Origin: JANXQZ01 sp038225555
Lineage (GTDB): Bacteria > Acidobacteriota > Terriglobia > Bryobacterales > Bryobacteraceae
DNA length: 64,000 nucleotides
NCBI GenBank assembly: GCA_038225555.1
Contig: JBBRRB010000001.1
Span: forward strand, 288,707-352,706
Reading direction: 5' to 3'
Part shown: one piece after another, positions 9,168 to 17,692 of the stretch
Position numbering within the stretch: position 1 is the stretch's first letter
Layout of the letters: every line of letters starts with the position of its first letter
Translations under genes and position numbers: made by a program
Notes under the pieces: generated by a model
Told to the model about the DNA's origin: nothing
Seen by the model: only the letters and a program-made list of their open reading frames with translations
Database searches by the model: none

Positions 9168-9424
9168 GCCAGCAGCCAGCCCAGCAGATAGAAACACCAC
9201 CAAGCCAAGATGAATCCGCCCAGAGGAGCCAAACGGCGCAGCACTCCCGGTCCTTTCTTGCGCTCTGCGAAGCCAGTCAGCTTCCTCAAGCATGCGGCGC
9301 AGATGACTCGCTGCTCGTGCTCGGTGACGCACTCGCGGCAGAAATAATCCCGGCAAACGGGGCAGCGCGCTACAGCTTCCCGCGTAGGATGGTGAAGGCA
9401 GCGTTGCTGGGCGATAGCACTCAA
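9164..9424 (-). CDS. B-box zinc-finger small membrane protein
   Basis: The protein has 86 residues. A zinc-binding B-box with the order C-H-H-C-C-C-C-H-C-C is visible (CLHHP, ARCPVCRDYFCRECV, VICAACL), followed by one C-terminal helix (LGGFILAWWCFYLLGWLLA). Such small zinc-finger membrane proteins often open MoxR/DUF4129 operons in acidobacteria. It is the first gene of the four-gene operon and lies 48 bases from the divergent VWA gene. Confidence 0.82.
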   Translation of the reverse strand: MSAIAQQRCLHHPTREAVARCPVCRDYFCRECVTEHEQRVICAACLRKLTGFAERKKGPGVLRRLAPLGGFILAWWCFYLLGWLLA

Positions 9425-9472
9425 AACATAGTGTATGCGAAACCTGGCGTGGGGTCAGGACATCTCTCATCC

Positions 9473-10390
9473 GTGCCCCTACTCTGCGCGCGAAGGGATT
9501 TTCTCTTTGCGACGTCCCTAGCCGTCTTTTCCCTGCGTGGTCAGGACACTCCGACCTTTTCCACTAGCGTCAAAGTGGTAAATCTCCTGGCCACTGTACG
9601 CACCAAGAAGGGCGAGATCATTCGCGATCTGGGCAAGGACGATTTCACTTTGACCGAAAACGGCCGCGCGCAATCAATCCGCTATTTCTCAAAAGAGTCG
9701 GATCTTCCCCTCACTCTCGGCCTTCTAGTGGACACCAGCATGAGCCAGGAAAGAGTCTTGAACGCCGAGCGGAGCGCCAGCTTCCGCTTCCTCGACCAAG
9801 TGCTGCGGGAATCCAAAGATCAGGTTTTTCTGCTCCAATTCGATATGGCCGTTATGCTGCGCCAAGGTTTGACGTCCTCCCGCAAGAAACTGGACGAGGC
9901 GCTGTCGTTCGTGGATACTCCCACTCGCCAAGAGCTCTCGCAACAGCGCGGGGGCGGGACGTTGCTGTGGGACGCCATCTTGAAAGCTTCGAGAGACGTG
10001 CTGAAAGATCAATTGAACCGCAAGGCTCTGATTGTTCTTACAGACGGGGTAGATACCGGGAGCGAAGCCAATCTGGGGGAGGCCATCGAAGCGGCTCAGC
10101 GCGCTGACACATTGGTCTATTCCATTCTCTTTTCCGATGAAGGTCCGGAGGGTCGCGGTCCTCTGCTCCGCATGTCGAGAGAGACGGGCGGGAGCTTCTT
10201 CGAAGTATCGAAAAAGCGCACCATCGACAGCATCTACGCCACGATTCAGGACGAGTTGCGCAGCCAGTACAGCTTGGGGTTTGTCTCGGATGAGCCGGTC
10301 CGGGTATCCGAATTCAGAAAGCTGCAACTTGCCGATAAACAGAAGGGGCTAGCGGTCCAGCGCCGGGATAAATATTGGGCGCGCCGGTAG
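9473..10390 (+). CDS. Secreted VWFA-related domain protein
   Basis: The start is taken at GTG 9473, giving 305 residues with an N-terminal twin-arginine-like signal (RRDFLFATSLAVFSLRGQ); the open frame extends upstream over the B-box gene, which is unlikely to be coding. The body is a von Willebrand A domain with the MIDAS motif DTSMS and later TDGVDTGSEA, preceded by the KGEIIRDLGKDDFTLTENG segment that marks the acidobacterial VWFA-related family. It is probably a periplasmic or surface adhesion or regulatory protein. Its position opposite the MoxR operon fits MoxR-VWA partnership. Confidence 0.8.
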   Translation: MPLLCARRDFLFATSLAVFSLRGQDTPTFSTSVKVVNLLATVRTKKGEIIRDLGKDDFTLTENGRAQSIRYFSKESDLPLTLGLLVDTSMSQERVLNAERSASFRFLDQVLRESKDQVFLLQFDMAVMLRQGLTSSRKKLDEALSFVDTPTRQELSQQRGGGTLLWDAILKASRDVLKDQLNRKALIVLTDGVDTGSEANLGEAIEAAQRADTLVYSILFSDEGPEGRGPLLRMSRETGGSFFEVSKKRTIDSIYATIQDELRSQYSLGFVSDEPVRVSEFRKLQLADKQKGLAVQRRDKYWARR

Positions 10391-10426
10391 AATCGAGGAT
10401 GGTTCCCCAATTGCTCCCAATCGTTC

Positions 10427-13018
10427 GTGCCGTTAGCTTCCGCCACGCGTGTGGGCCCTTATGAAATTGTATCCACGCTTGGGGAAGGGGCTATGGGCGA
10501 GGTGTATGTCGCCAGGGATGAGCGCCTAAACCGCAATGTAGCTCTCAAAATCATCACCTCAGGCAGTTCGGACGATGTGGCTCGCCAGCGGCGCTTTACC
10601 GTGGAGGCGCGGGCCGCCAGCTCGCTCAATCATCCCAACATCATCACAGTGCATGACTTCGGGAGCGCCGACGGCATTTCTTACATTGTCTCGGAACTCG
10701 TGGACGGGGAGTCCTTGCGCCACCTCATCAAGCGAGGGCCGCTGCCGATCCGCAAACTGCTCGAGATTGGCGTCCAGATTGCCGATGGGCTGGAGGCAGC
10801 CCATCAGAATGGAATCGTCCATCGCGATCTGAAACCTGAGAACATCATGATCACTCGGGCAGGGCGTGTCAAAATTTTGGATTTCGGCCTCGCGAAACCG
10901 ATTATGGGCACCTCCGACGTGAATGCCGTAGAGGAGGCCACCTTCGACGGGTTGGGGACCCAACCTGGCCTTATCGTGGGAACTGTGGGCTATATGAGCC
11001 CGGAACAGGCGCGCGGAGAGGCCGTCAGCTTTCAGTCCGACCAATTCTCGTTGGGCCTTCTCCTCCATGAAATGGCCAGCGGTCACCCGGCTTTTCGGCG
11101 AGAGACACCCATGGCCACGCTGCTGGCGATCGCCAATGTAGATCGGCTCCCCTTCACCCCCGGTCCCGCGACACTCCGGTTGCTCGTCGAGCGCCTGTTA
11201 TCGAAGGACCCGGCGCGGCGGTTCGTGTCTACCGCCGAGATTCACGAGCGCCTTCGGAAAATACTTGAGAAGCTTCCGTCCAAGCAAGGCGAAGGTTTAC
11301 CTCCCCTGGAATCGGCCGTGATCGAGGCGGTGCCTGCCGCTACAGAACGAGAGGAGGCGTCTGTTCCCAATGCAAACAGGAGGATCGTCACTTCGGCGGT
11401 GCTGGGAGTGGTGCTCGCTTTCGGCCTAGGATTGGTGGTAGCGCATTTCCTGCTTCGGTCACCCGAACTGGACCTGTCGCAGCTCAAGATGGTCCGGCTG
11501 GACTCCGCGCCGGAAGCGGAAGTCTTGCCAGCCCTTTCCTCCACTGGTGAGAACGTTGCATTCGCCAAAAGTGTAAATGGGATCTTTCAGATCTTCGTCA
11601 GACCGCGTCATTCTTCAACGGACACTCAAGTCACGAAGGCGACCGAGGATTGCATGTTTCCGTTTTGGGCGCCCGACGACCGTCGAGTCTTCTACATTTC
11701 CGGATCTACTCTCTGGTCGGAGAGCACCTATGGTGGAACGCCTACCCGGGTTGCCGACCAGGTGATCAGCGCCGACGTTTCTCCGGACGGGAAGACGTTT
11801 GTGCTGGGGCGACGCGACGGCCTGTTTCTCATGGACGCGGGCGGTAAGCCGAGGCGCTTGGACCGAGCGCCTCAGATTCACGGAGTCACCCAGGTCAAAT
11901 TCTCACCCGACGGTTCGCAATTGGCTGCGGGTTCCACATCCCAATTAGTGGTGATGAGCCTGCCTGACGGCTCCCAACGATTGTCTTTCAGCCTGCCTCT
12001 GCAAGGGTTCGCCTGGATGGCAGATGGCCAGCGCATCGTATGCGGGGACGAGCATATGTCGGTGGTCAACCTGAGGACGGCGAAAGTAACCCAGTTGACG
12101 GCTGGTACGGGTCGCGAAAATTGGCCTACCTTGTCGCCCAAAGGGGAGCACGTTGTCTTTTCCAGCGCTGTGGGTTCATATGGGCTCACGGCGGTACCGC
12201 TTGGCGAATCCAGCAGCCCGATCAGCTTGCCAGTTGACGGAGGTTCCGCAGTTTGGGCGCCTGTTCGGAACGAATTCGCCTATGTGAGATCGAATGAGAT
12301 CTGGCTACGCGACTCGCACTCGGGTTGGGAACGGCAGATTGTCTCGAGCACGGGTGCCACTCCCTCCGGTCTCGCCTATTCTCCCGATGGCGAGCATATC
12401 GCATATTCCAGCGGCGACTCGATCTGGATCGCAGGTCTCTCAGGAGGTACTCCAGCGCGTCTGATCAGTGCGCCAGACCGTGGTCTCCAGACCAGTCCTG
12501 CATGGTCGCCCGATGGGTCGACGATTGCGTATGCCACCCGCACCGCAATCATGAAGGTTCAGGTCGGGGGTGGCGGACCGCCCGTATTGTTAAAAGACAA
12601 CGTGGCTGGGTTTCTGAGCTGGTCTCCTGATGGGCGTTGGATCGCGGTCGCAACTCTGGCCGGATTAACCCTGATTTCTCCCGACGGCAAACAGTCTCGA
12701 AGTCTCGCAACGGGGATGTGGTTTGCCCCGGCTTGGACGAAAGACGGTACCCGCCTCCTGGGACTGCGGAAATCCGATGATCGGCGACTTGTCGTGGCAT
12801 CCTTCGATCCCTCGGAGAGCACCGGCGAGAAAACACTTGCCGACCTGGGAGCGTGGGCGCCAGCCTTTTCCTTCGGCATGAGCACCGGCCCACTTCCAGT
12901 AGTCAATGCCAGCCTATCTCCCGATGGAAAGTTTTTAATTGCTTCCGTGCTGCGGCTACAATCCAATTTGTGGACAAGCGAGGGATTGGCCAGATATGCA
13001 GCTGCAGTTAGAAAATAA
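10427..13018 (+). CDS. Ser/Thr protein kinase with PD40 propeller
   Basis: The protein has 863 residues from a GTG start. The kinase domain (about 10-275) is complete: glycine loop GEGAMGEV (19-26), catalytic Lys41, HRD at 132-134 and DFG at 152-154. A single transmembrane helix (about 315-340, VLGVVLAFGLGLVVAHFLL) places the C-terminal half outside, where repeated segments such as FSPDGSQLA, YSPDGEHIAYSS and WSPDGRWIA form a TolB/PD40 propeller. It is therefore a PASTA-less sensor kinase of the kind numerous in acidobacteria. The gene overlaps the following reductase by 23 bases. Confidence 0.92.
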   Translation: MPLASATRVGPYEIVSTLGEGAMGEVYVARDERLNRNVALKIITSGSSDDVARQRRFTVEARAASSLNHPNIITVHDFGSADGISYIVSELVDGESLRHLIKRGPLPIRKLLEIGVQIADGLEAAHQNGIVHRDLKPENIMITRAGRVKILDFGLAKPIMGTSDVNAVEEATFDGLGTQPGLIVGTVGYMSPEQARGEAVSFQSDQFSLGLLLHEMASGHPAFRRETPMATLLAIANVDRLPFTPGPATLRLLVERLLSKDPARRFVSTAEIHERLRKILEKLPSKQGEGLPPLESAVIEAVPAATEREEASVPNANRRIVTSAVLGVVLAFGLGLVVAHFLLRSPELDLSQLKMVRLDSAPEAEVLPALSSTGENVAFAKSVNGIFQIFVRPRHSSTDTQVTKATEDCMFPFWAPDDRRVFYISGSTLWSESTYGGTPTRVADQVISADVSPDGKTFVLGRRDGLFLMDAGGKPRRLDRAPQIHGVTQVKFSPDGSQLAAGSTSQLVVMSLPDGSQRLSFSLPLQGFAWMADGQRIVCGDEHMSVVNLRTAKVTQLTAGTGRENWPTLSPKGEHVVFSSAVGSYGLTAVPLGESSSPISLPVDGGSAVWAPVRNEFAYVRSNEIWLRDSHSGWERQIVSSTGATPSGLAYSPDGEHIAYSSGDSIWIAGLSGGTPARLISAPDRGLQTSPAWSPDGSTIAYATRTAIMKVQVGGGGPPVLLKDNVAGFLSWSPDGRWIAVATLAGLTLISPDGKQSRSLATGMWFAPAWTKDGTRLLGLRKSDDRRLVVASFDPSESTGEKTLADLGAWAPAFSFGMSTGPLPVVNASLSPDGKFLIASVLRLQSNLWTSEGLARYAAAVRK

Positions 13019-13832
13019 GAGCAAGGTGCCGCTCATTGGGCAAGGCACTTGGAATATTGAACAGGATGATCGCGAAGAAGCAATCACAGCCTTAACGCTC
13101 GGAATCGACCTTGGCATGGTGCTGATCGACACCGCGGAAATGTACGGCAGCGGCAAGTCAGAGGAGATAGTGGGCGAAGCCATCACCGGTCGCCGGGCGG
13201 ATGTGTTTCTGGTGAGCAAGGTGCTTCCGTCGAACGCTTCCTACGATGGCACGTTAAAGGCCTGCGAGCGCAGCCTTCAGAGGCTGAAAACCGATTGCCT
13301 CGATCTTTACCTGCTGCACTGGCCGGGGAGCCATCCCATTCGCGAGACCATGCGCGCCTTCGAAGAGCTTGTGAAACGAGGGATGACGCGCTTCATCGGC
13401 GTGAGCAATTTCGATGTGCCTGAATTGAAGGCGGCACAAAGCGCCCTAAAAAACGAGCGGCTGGCCTGTAATCAAGTTCTCTATCACTTGAAGGATCGAG
13501 GCATTGAGCGCAAGCTGATTCCCTATTGCCGAGAGCACGAGATCGCGGTGATGGGGTACAGCCCGTTTGGCCACTCCGATTTGCCAAAACCCGACACTGC
13601 CGAGGGGCAAGCCCTCAGCCGAATCGCCGCGGCGGAGGATCGCACAGTTCGGCAAGTGGTCTTGAGATTCCTCTGCAGAGATGGTGTCTATGTAATTCCG
13701 AAGTCCGGAAATCCCGGGCACGTGCGGGAGAACGGCGAAGCCCTGGATTGGGCGTTGTCAGACGAGGAAATCGCCGAGATTGACAAGGCCTTCCCTCCGC
13801 CCGATCACGACACTCCGCTGGGAATGCTTTAA
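12996..13832 (+). CDS. Aldo/keto reductase
   Basis: The protein has 278 residues from ATG 12996, chosen because the family begins at this point (QLQLENKSKVPLIGQGTW) and GAGGGA precedes it. The catalytic tetrad is Asp45, Tyr50, Lys75 and His108 (IDTAEMY, VSKV, LLHWP); GVSNF and IPKSGN for NADP binding are present. It is a cytosolic NADPH-dependent oxidoreductase of the YeaE-like type. The 5' end overlaps the kinase gene. The stop lies one base from the convergent amidohydrolase stop. Confidence 0.92.
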   Translation: MQLQLENKSKVPLIGQGTWNIEQDDREEAITALTLGIDLGMVLIDTAEMYGSGKSEEIVGEAITGRRADVFLVSKVLPSNASYDGTLKACERSLQRLKTDCLDLYLLHWPGSHPIRETMRAFEELVKRGMTRFIGVSNFDVPELKAAQSALKNERLACNQVLYHLKDRGIERKLIPYCREHEIAVMGYSPFGHSDLPKPDTAEGQALSRIAAAEDRTVRQVVLRFLCRDGVYVIPKSGNPGHVRENGEALDWALSDEEIAEIDKAFPPPDHDTPLGML

Positions 13833-13833
13833 T

Positions 13834-15522
13834 TTACTTCGTGTACACCGTCTTCCCGCCGACGATGGTGTACACCACGCCGGCTTTCGGAATTTCGCCC
13901 TCCGGGATCGTCATGATGTCTTTGGAGAGCACCGTAATATCCGCCAGCTTGCCGGGCTTCAGCGAACCCTTCTGATCCTCTTCAAATGCAGCAAACGCAT
14001 TGGAGAGCGTATACGACTTGAGCGCCTCTTCTCGCGTCATCCGCTGCGCCGGGAAAAACGTGCTCCCATCTTTCGTCCTGCGGCTGACGGCAGCATAGAA
14101 GGAAGCGATGGGATTCACCTCCTCCACGGGGGCGTCGGTTCCGTTTCCCACCACTGCGCCGGAATAGAGCAGACTGCGCCAGACGTAGGCCCCTTCTTCG
14201 GCCCGCTTGGGGCCCAGGCGGGGGATCACATACGGGGCGTCGGACGTGCAGTGAATCGCCTGCATCGCGGCAATCACGCCAAGTTTTCCGAAGCGTGGAA
14301 TGTCGGCCGGGTTCAGATGCTGCGCGTGTTCGATGCGCCAGCGCAGATCCTTCTTATCGGGATGCTCGCGGAAGACCGATTCGTAAAGGTTCAGCACTTC
14401 CCGGTTGGCGCGGTCGCCTATCGCGTGGATGCAAAGTTGGAATCCATTGTTTATGGCGATCTCTGCGGTCTTGCGGATGTCGGCCGGGTCCTCCGTGTTG
14501 ATCCCTGAGCTTCCAGGCAGGTCCGAGTAAGGTTCCAGGAGCCAGGCTCCGCGCGATCCGAGCGCCCCGTCCATGGCTCGCTTAATGGCTCGCACTGTAA
14601 GATGATGGTCGCCCGCGTCCTGAATCCGGTATCGCTGGATATTTGCTTTCAGCTTTCCGGTGGGCTCCCGCAACATGACCCAGAGCCGGAGATCGAGCTT
14701 GCCCTCAGCGGCCATGGTTTTCAAGAGGTCAACAGTGTCAAATCCGGAACCGGCATCCTGAAAAGTGGTGATTCCGTTCGAGATGGATTCCTGGACGGCA
14801 AGCTCAACCTTGCGGCGAGCGTCGGCGTCTACTTCCGATTGGGTTCGTTTTGAAAGATAGGCCCGGTAGGCGGGACTCACCAGACCCTGCGCCTTCTCTT
14901 GCAGCAATCCAGTCGGCTGGCCGGAAGCGTCTTTCAGGATCTCGCCTCCGGGAGGATTGGGCGTTTTCGCCGTGATCTCCGCTTGCTTTAACGCCCTCGC
15001 ATTCACCATCGCGGCATGCCCGCTTGCATGCGTCAGCACGACAGGATTGTTCGGAGACACCTTGCTCAGTTCGGCATGGAGCGGAAAACCCTGCACGTTC
15101 GGCTGAGGAACCTTGTCCCACTTAGATTGATGAAAGCCGCGACCCTGAATCCAGGCTCCCGGAGGGGCGCTTTTGGCGGCAGCAGCCACCATGGCGACAA
15201 TCTCGTCCCAATTGCGGGCATTGCGCAAGTTTAGATTCATCTTCGATTCGCCCACGCCCATGAAGTGCCCGTGGCCTTCGATGAATCCTGGGATGGCGAG
15301 CTTGCCCGCGAGGTCGATCACTTTAGTGTTCGCGCCGATCAGCGGTTGCATGTCGGCGTCGGAGCCCACTTTGAGAATACGGCCAGCAAGCACGGCGATC
15401 GCTTGAGCCTGGGGCTGGCTCGGTTCCATGGTGATTACTTTGCCGTGTTGGAGGATGAGGTCGGCCTTCGTCTGAGAGAAAAGAGACGCGGCTAGGAACA
15501 GGGTAGCGAAGAGTCGCAACAT
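13834..15522 (-). CDS. Secreted YtcJ-like amidohydrolase
   Basis: The protein has 562 residues from ATG 15522, which opens with a signal peptide (MLRLFATLFLAASLFSQ); upstream codons in the same frame run into the promoter region. It is an amidohydrolase_3/YtcJ-type metal-dependent hydrolase: metal motif GFIEGHGHF, a second metal segment IHAIGDRANREVLN and NGTDAPVEEVNP for the catalytic Asp. Substrates of this family are N-acyl or carbamoyl-type amides and are seldom known. The last 127 bases before it hold its promoter and the left end of the adjacent putative mobile element. Confidence 0.9.
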   Translation of the reverse strand: MLRLFATLFLAASLFSQTKADLILQHGKVITMEPSQPQAQAIAVLAGRILKVGSDADMQPLIGANTKVIDLAGKLAIPGFIEGHGHFMGVGESKMNLNLRNARNWDEIVAMVAAAAKSAPPGAWIQGRGFHQSKWDKVPQPNVQGFPLHAELSKVSPNNPVVLTHASGHAAMVNARALKQAEITAKTPNPPGGEILKDASGQPTGLLQEKAQGLVSPAYRAYLSKRTQSEVDADARRKVELAVQESISNGITTFQDAGSGFDTVDLLKTMAAEGKLDLRLWVMLREPTGKLKANIQRYRIQDAGDHHLTVRAIKRAMDGALGSRGAWLLEPYSDLPGSSGINTEDPADIRKTAEIAINNGFQLCIHAIGDRANREVLNLYESVFREHPDKKDLRWRIEHAQHLNPADIPRFGKLGVIAAMQAIHCTSDAPYVIPRLGPKRAEEGAYVWRSLLYSGAVVGNGTDAPVEEVNPIASFYAAVSRRTKDGSTFFPAQRMTREEALKSYTLSNAFAAFEEDQKGSLKPGKLADITVLSKDIMTIPEGEIPKAGVVYTIVGGKTVYTK

Positions 15523-15581
15523 GGGAAGCCCTATGGTAGCAACTGTGAGAACATCAATTCTAGCCAAACATATTTGAAATT

Positions 15582-15610
15582 TTGAAACCATCGGTCGTCT
15601 GTCCTACGAT
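15582..15610 (+). promoter_or_regulatory. Predicted promoter of the 539-residue ORF
   Basis: TTGAAA (15582-15587) and TACGAT (15605-15610) are 17 bases apart. Transcription would begin near 15617. The left arm of the start-region inverted repeat (15588-15600) lies inside the spacer of this promoter and is therefore absent from its own transcript. Confidence 0.5.
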
Positions 15611-15653
15611 CTTGTTGTCGAGACGAGAGCGAGGCGAAGGAGACGACCGATGG
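15588..15653 (+). promoter_or_regulatory. Perfect 13-bp inverted repeat masking the ribosome site
   Basis: CCATCGGTCGTCT (15588-15600) is the exact reverse complement of AGACGACCGATGG (15641-15653). The right arm holds the ATG (15650-15652) and part of the Shine-Dalgarno AAGGAG (15637-15642). After a 2-base bulge a further CCT/AGG pairing covers the rest of it. A transcript entering from outside would fold and hide the start; one from the internal promoter could not. Confidence 0.6.
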
Positions 15654-17269
15654 AGACGTTCACGAAGCTGTTTGGCAGCCTGCTTGTTTTTGTATACCAC
15701 TGTTTTGACCGGGTCGTAATTCACGGATATCTGAGCGGCCTGTCGCGGCCTGGTCAGGTGGTTCACTTTTTCCGGGATGTAGTCGGCGAGACGGTCATTG
15801 ACAAGGCGGTGCTGTCGCGGCGTACCGATGAGTATCAAGGCTGGGTGGAGTCCTACGCCCGGAATCAGGGTATCCCATTGGAATGGGCGGAAGCGAAGGC
15901 GCGCAAAGAGGATTACGTGCGTCCCGCCGGAGAGCGCATGAAACGTTCCGGCCGCCACGGGGTGTACTTCATTCTGAAAAGCATGGAACAGGGGCAGACG
16001 TTCCGTTCCACAGTTCCGAAGTATCCCACCGACGATCCGAACTACCGTATCCTGGCGCGGCAACGTAGCCGCTTCACTCACTACTACTTCTACATCAATG
16101 ACGAAGTGCTGGGGCCGATGTCGATGCGGGTGGCATCGTTCTTTCCGTTTCAGGCCACGTACTATTTGAACGGCCACAACTTCATCGAGCGGGAACTGAA
16201 CCGCGAGAAGGTGACGTTCCGCAAGAACGACAATGCGTTTCTGAAGGTGTCCAATGTGGCGGCATTGCAGGCGGCGGCTGATCGCTTCACCCCAGGCGTG
16301 ATCCAAAAGCGTCTTGATCGCTGGACTCTGCGGCTCGGCCCCAACTTCTCAAAACGCGAGCGGGCCGCCATCAACCTGAGCCGGTTCTACGCCGTGAATC
16401 AGGTGGAGTACTGCCGGAACTTCATTTTCAAACGTCATTTCCCGATTCACAAAATCTTCGAGCGCTCCTGCGAGATCGGTTTATGGCGGATGACCGCCAG
16501 TAAGATTTCCGAGATCTTCGGCAACCGGGTCACAAAGAAGATGAAGGGCAAGCTGAACACGACACTGGAGAAAATCGAACACGGCCATCACATTTTCCGG
16601 GCGTACTTCAAGAATGCCTTCATCAAGCAGTACGAGAAGTTCTCCACGTTCCTGCGCAATGAAGTCTGCTCGAACAATCTCACCGACTTCGGGCTGAAGA
16701 AAGGCCTGAGCCACCTGGAGGCTGTGCGGCGGAAATTCCTTGAGGTCACGGACCGTTTCTCCGGCTTCCAGGCCCAGTGCCTCAACGTTCACGTCGACTT
16801 TCCGCTTCTGCAACGTCTGGCTTTGCCCATCACCGTCGGTACCGCGAAGCTCCCCGGCATCAAAATCCACGACACCCGCATGATCCGTCTTATGGAGGTT
16901 TTGCTGCACGGCGGAACAATGGTGGGTGGCTGGCGAGCCAAAGACATCCACGCCGCCGTGCTCACCACCTTCGGAATCACTGCCGACCGATACGGACTCA
17001 ATCAACTTCGCTACGATCTCCGCAAACTGAAAGCGCACGGACTGCTGGCGCGCGACGGGAAACGTTACGCATACAGGCTTTCAGACAAAGGCGCCCGGGT
17101 CACGCTGATGTTCGTACTCTTTCACCAAAAGCTGTGCGGACCCCTTGCCAACAGCCTATTTCACCATCAGCCCCGTCCCGCTTTACACCCGAAAAGCAAA
17201 CTCGAAACCGCTTTCCATAAAGCCGATACTTCCCTTCAGAACATCATCCAGCTACTGGAGGCTGCTTGA
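15650..17269 (+). CDS. Uncharacterised 539-residue protein, putative mobile-element protein
   Basis: I do not recognise a named domain. The first 60 residues carry FDRVVIHGYLSGL; the middle has YYFYINDEVLGPM, ASFFPFQATYYLNG and LKVSNVAALQAAADRF; residues near 310-345 have HIFRAYFKNAFIKQYEKFS then FLRNEVCSNNLTDF; the C-terminal 110 residues look like a winged helix (LRYDLRKLKAHGLL, then RYAYRLSDKGARVTLMF). From memory the same order of motifs (FDR.VF.G, WFPF..Q.Y.NG, K.YDK.GS.LR.ET..N, then a winged helix) occurs in hypothetical proteins present in many copies in diverse bacteria. It has a good Shine-Dalgarno (AAGGAG, 7 bases) held in a hairpin. There is no signal peptide or membrane helix. 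Function unknown; nuclease or transposition protein is a guess from context. Confidence 0.85.
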   Translation: METFTKLFGSLLVFVYHCFDRVVIHGYLSGLSRPGQVVHFFRDVVGETVIDKAVLSRRTDEYQGWVESYARNQGIPLEWAEAKARKEDYVRPAGERMKRSGRHGVYFILKSMEQGQTFRSTVPKYPTDDPNYRILARQRSRFTHYYFYINDEVLGPMSMRVASFFPFQATYYLNGHNFIERELNREKVTFRKNDNAFLKVSNVAALQAAADRFTPGVIQKRLDRWTLRLGPNFSKRERAAINLSRFYAVNQVEYCRNFIFKRHFPIHKIFERSCEIGLWRMTASKISEIFGNRVTKKMKGKLNTTLEKIEHGHHIFRAYFKNAFIKQYEKFSTFLRNEVCSNNLTDFGLKKGLSHLEAVRRKFLEVTDRFSGFQAQCLNVHVDFPLLQRLALPITVGTAKLPGIKIHDTRMIRLMEVLLHGGTMVGGWRAKDIHAAVLTTFGITADRYGLNQLRYDLRKLKAHGLLARDGKRYAYRLSDKGARVTLMFVLFHQKLCGPLANSLFHHQPRPALHPKSKLETAFHKADTSLQNIIQLLEAA

Positions 17270-17317
17270 CAAGGTTGAACTCCTTTTGTTCAGCTTTCAG
17301 AACGTAAGAAGCTAATC

Positions 17318-17692
17318 ATGGACCGGCGTCTGCTTTTCTGCGGATTCGCAATCTGGGCCGTCGCCACCTTGGCTCTGCGAGTGGCTGGACAGTACATCTT
17401 GCACCCGGGCAATTGGACGCGGACGCTGATCCTCTTCGGAATTAGTTTCCCATTGATGGCCTGGCTTTTACGGCGACTCTGCCGACGGTTCCAACTGTCA
17501 TCAGATCAGTGGCTACGCGGCGGCGTTTCTTTGGCAATGCCGACGCTCTTGCTGGACCCGTTCTCCAGCGCCTTCTTTCCGGTTGTCTTTCCCAACATCG
17601 CACCCGAGATGGCCGGCGTGTTCGGTGGGTGGATGCTGTGGTGTTGCGCCGGCGCGCTCGTCGGCGCAATGGTCCGTCCTGGAACGCGCTAG
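17318..17692 (+). CDS. DUF5367 integral membrane protein
   Basis: The protein has 124 residues and three or four hydrophobic helices (FCGFAIWAVATLALRVAGQY, TLILFGISFPLMAWLL, AGVFGGWMLWCCAGALVGAM). The segment LLLDPFSSAFFPVVFPNIAP is the conserved core of DUF5367 as I remember it. Function unknown. It begins 48 bases after the 539-residue ORF, with only a weak ribosome site, so any native promoter may have been separated from it. Its TAG stop overlaps the TAG stop of the convergent barrel gene through the palindrome CTAG. Confidence 0.75.
   Translation: MDRRLLFCGFAIWAVATLALRVAGQYILHPGNWTRTLILFGISFPLMAWLLRRLCRRFQLSSDQWLRGGVSLAMPTLLLDPFSSAFFPVVFPNIAPEMAGVFGGWMLWCCAGALVGAMVRPGTR

Larger units (their letters stand above)
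15582..17292 (+). mobile_element. Putative mobile element around the 539-residue ORF
   Basis: A single long ORF of an uncharacterised, apparently multi-copy family sits between two unrelated genes. It carries its own promoter, a start-masking hairpin of the type used by insertion sequences, and a short TGAAC/GTTCA hairpin (17276-17292) just after the stop. I found no convincing terminal inverted repeats or target duplication, so the limits given are those of the visible signals, not proven ends. Confidence 0.4.

Noticed and set aside
9317..9472. Longer N-terminus of the VWA gene starting at 9317
   Set aside because: It would overlap the divergent B-box gene by over 100 bases and bury the Tat-like signal; GTG 9473 fits better.
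15560..16306. Long minus-strand frame over the start of the 539-residue ORF
   Set aside because: It is the antisense shadow of a high-GC gene; the plus frame is far longer, has an ideal ribosome site and recognisable motifs.
17276..17292. TGAAC-N7-GTTCA as a terminator of the 539-residue ORF
   Set aside because: The stem is short and no T-run follows; kept only as a possible end structure.
17266..17294. Outward-facing promoter at the right end of the element, with TTGACA at 17266-17271
   Set aside because: No -10-like box lies 16-18 bases after it.
15540..17320. Terminal inverted repeats or target duplications around the putative element
   Set aside because: Comparing the left flank with the reverse complement of the right flank gave no match longer than a few bases.
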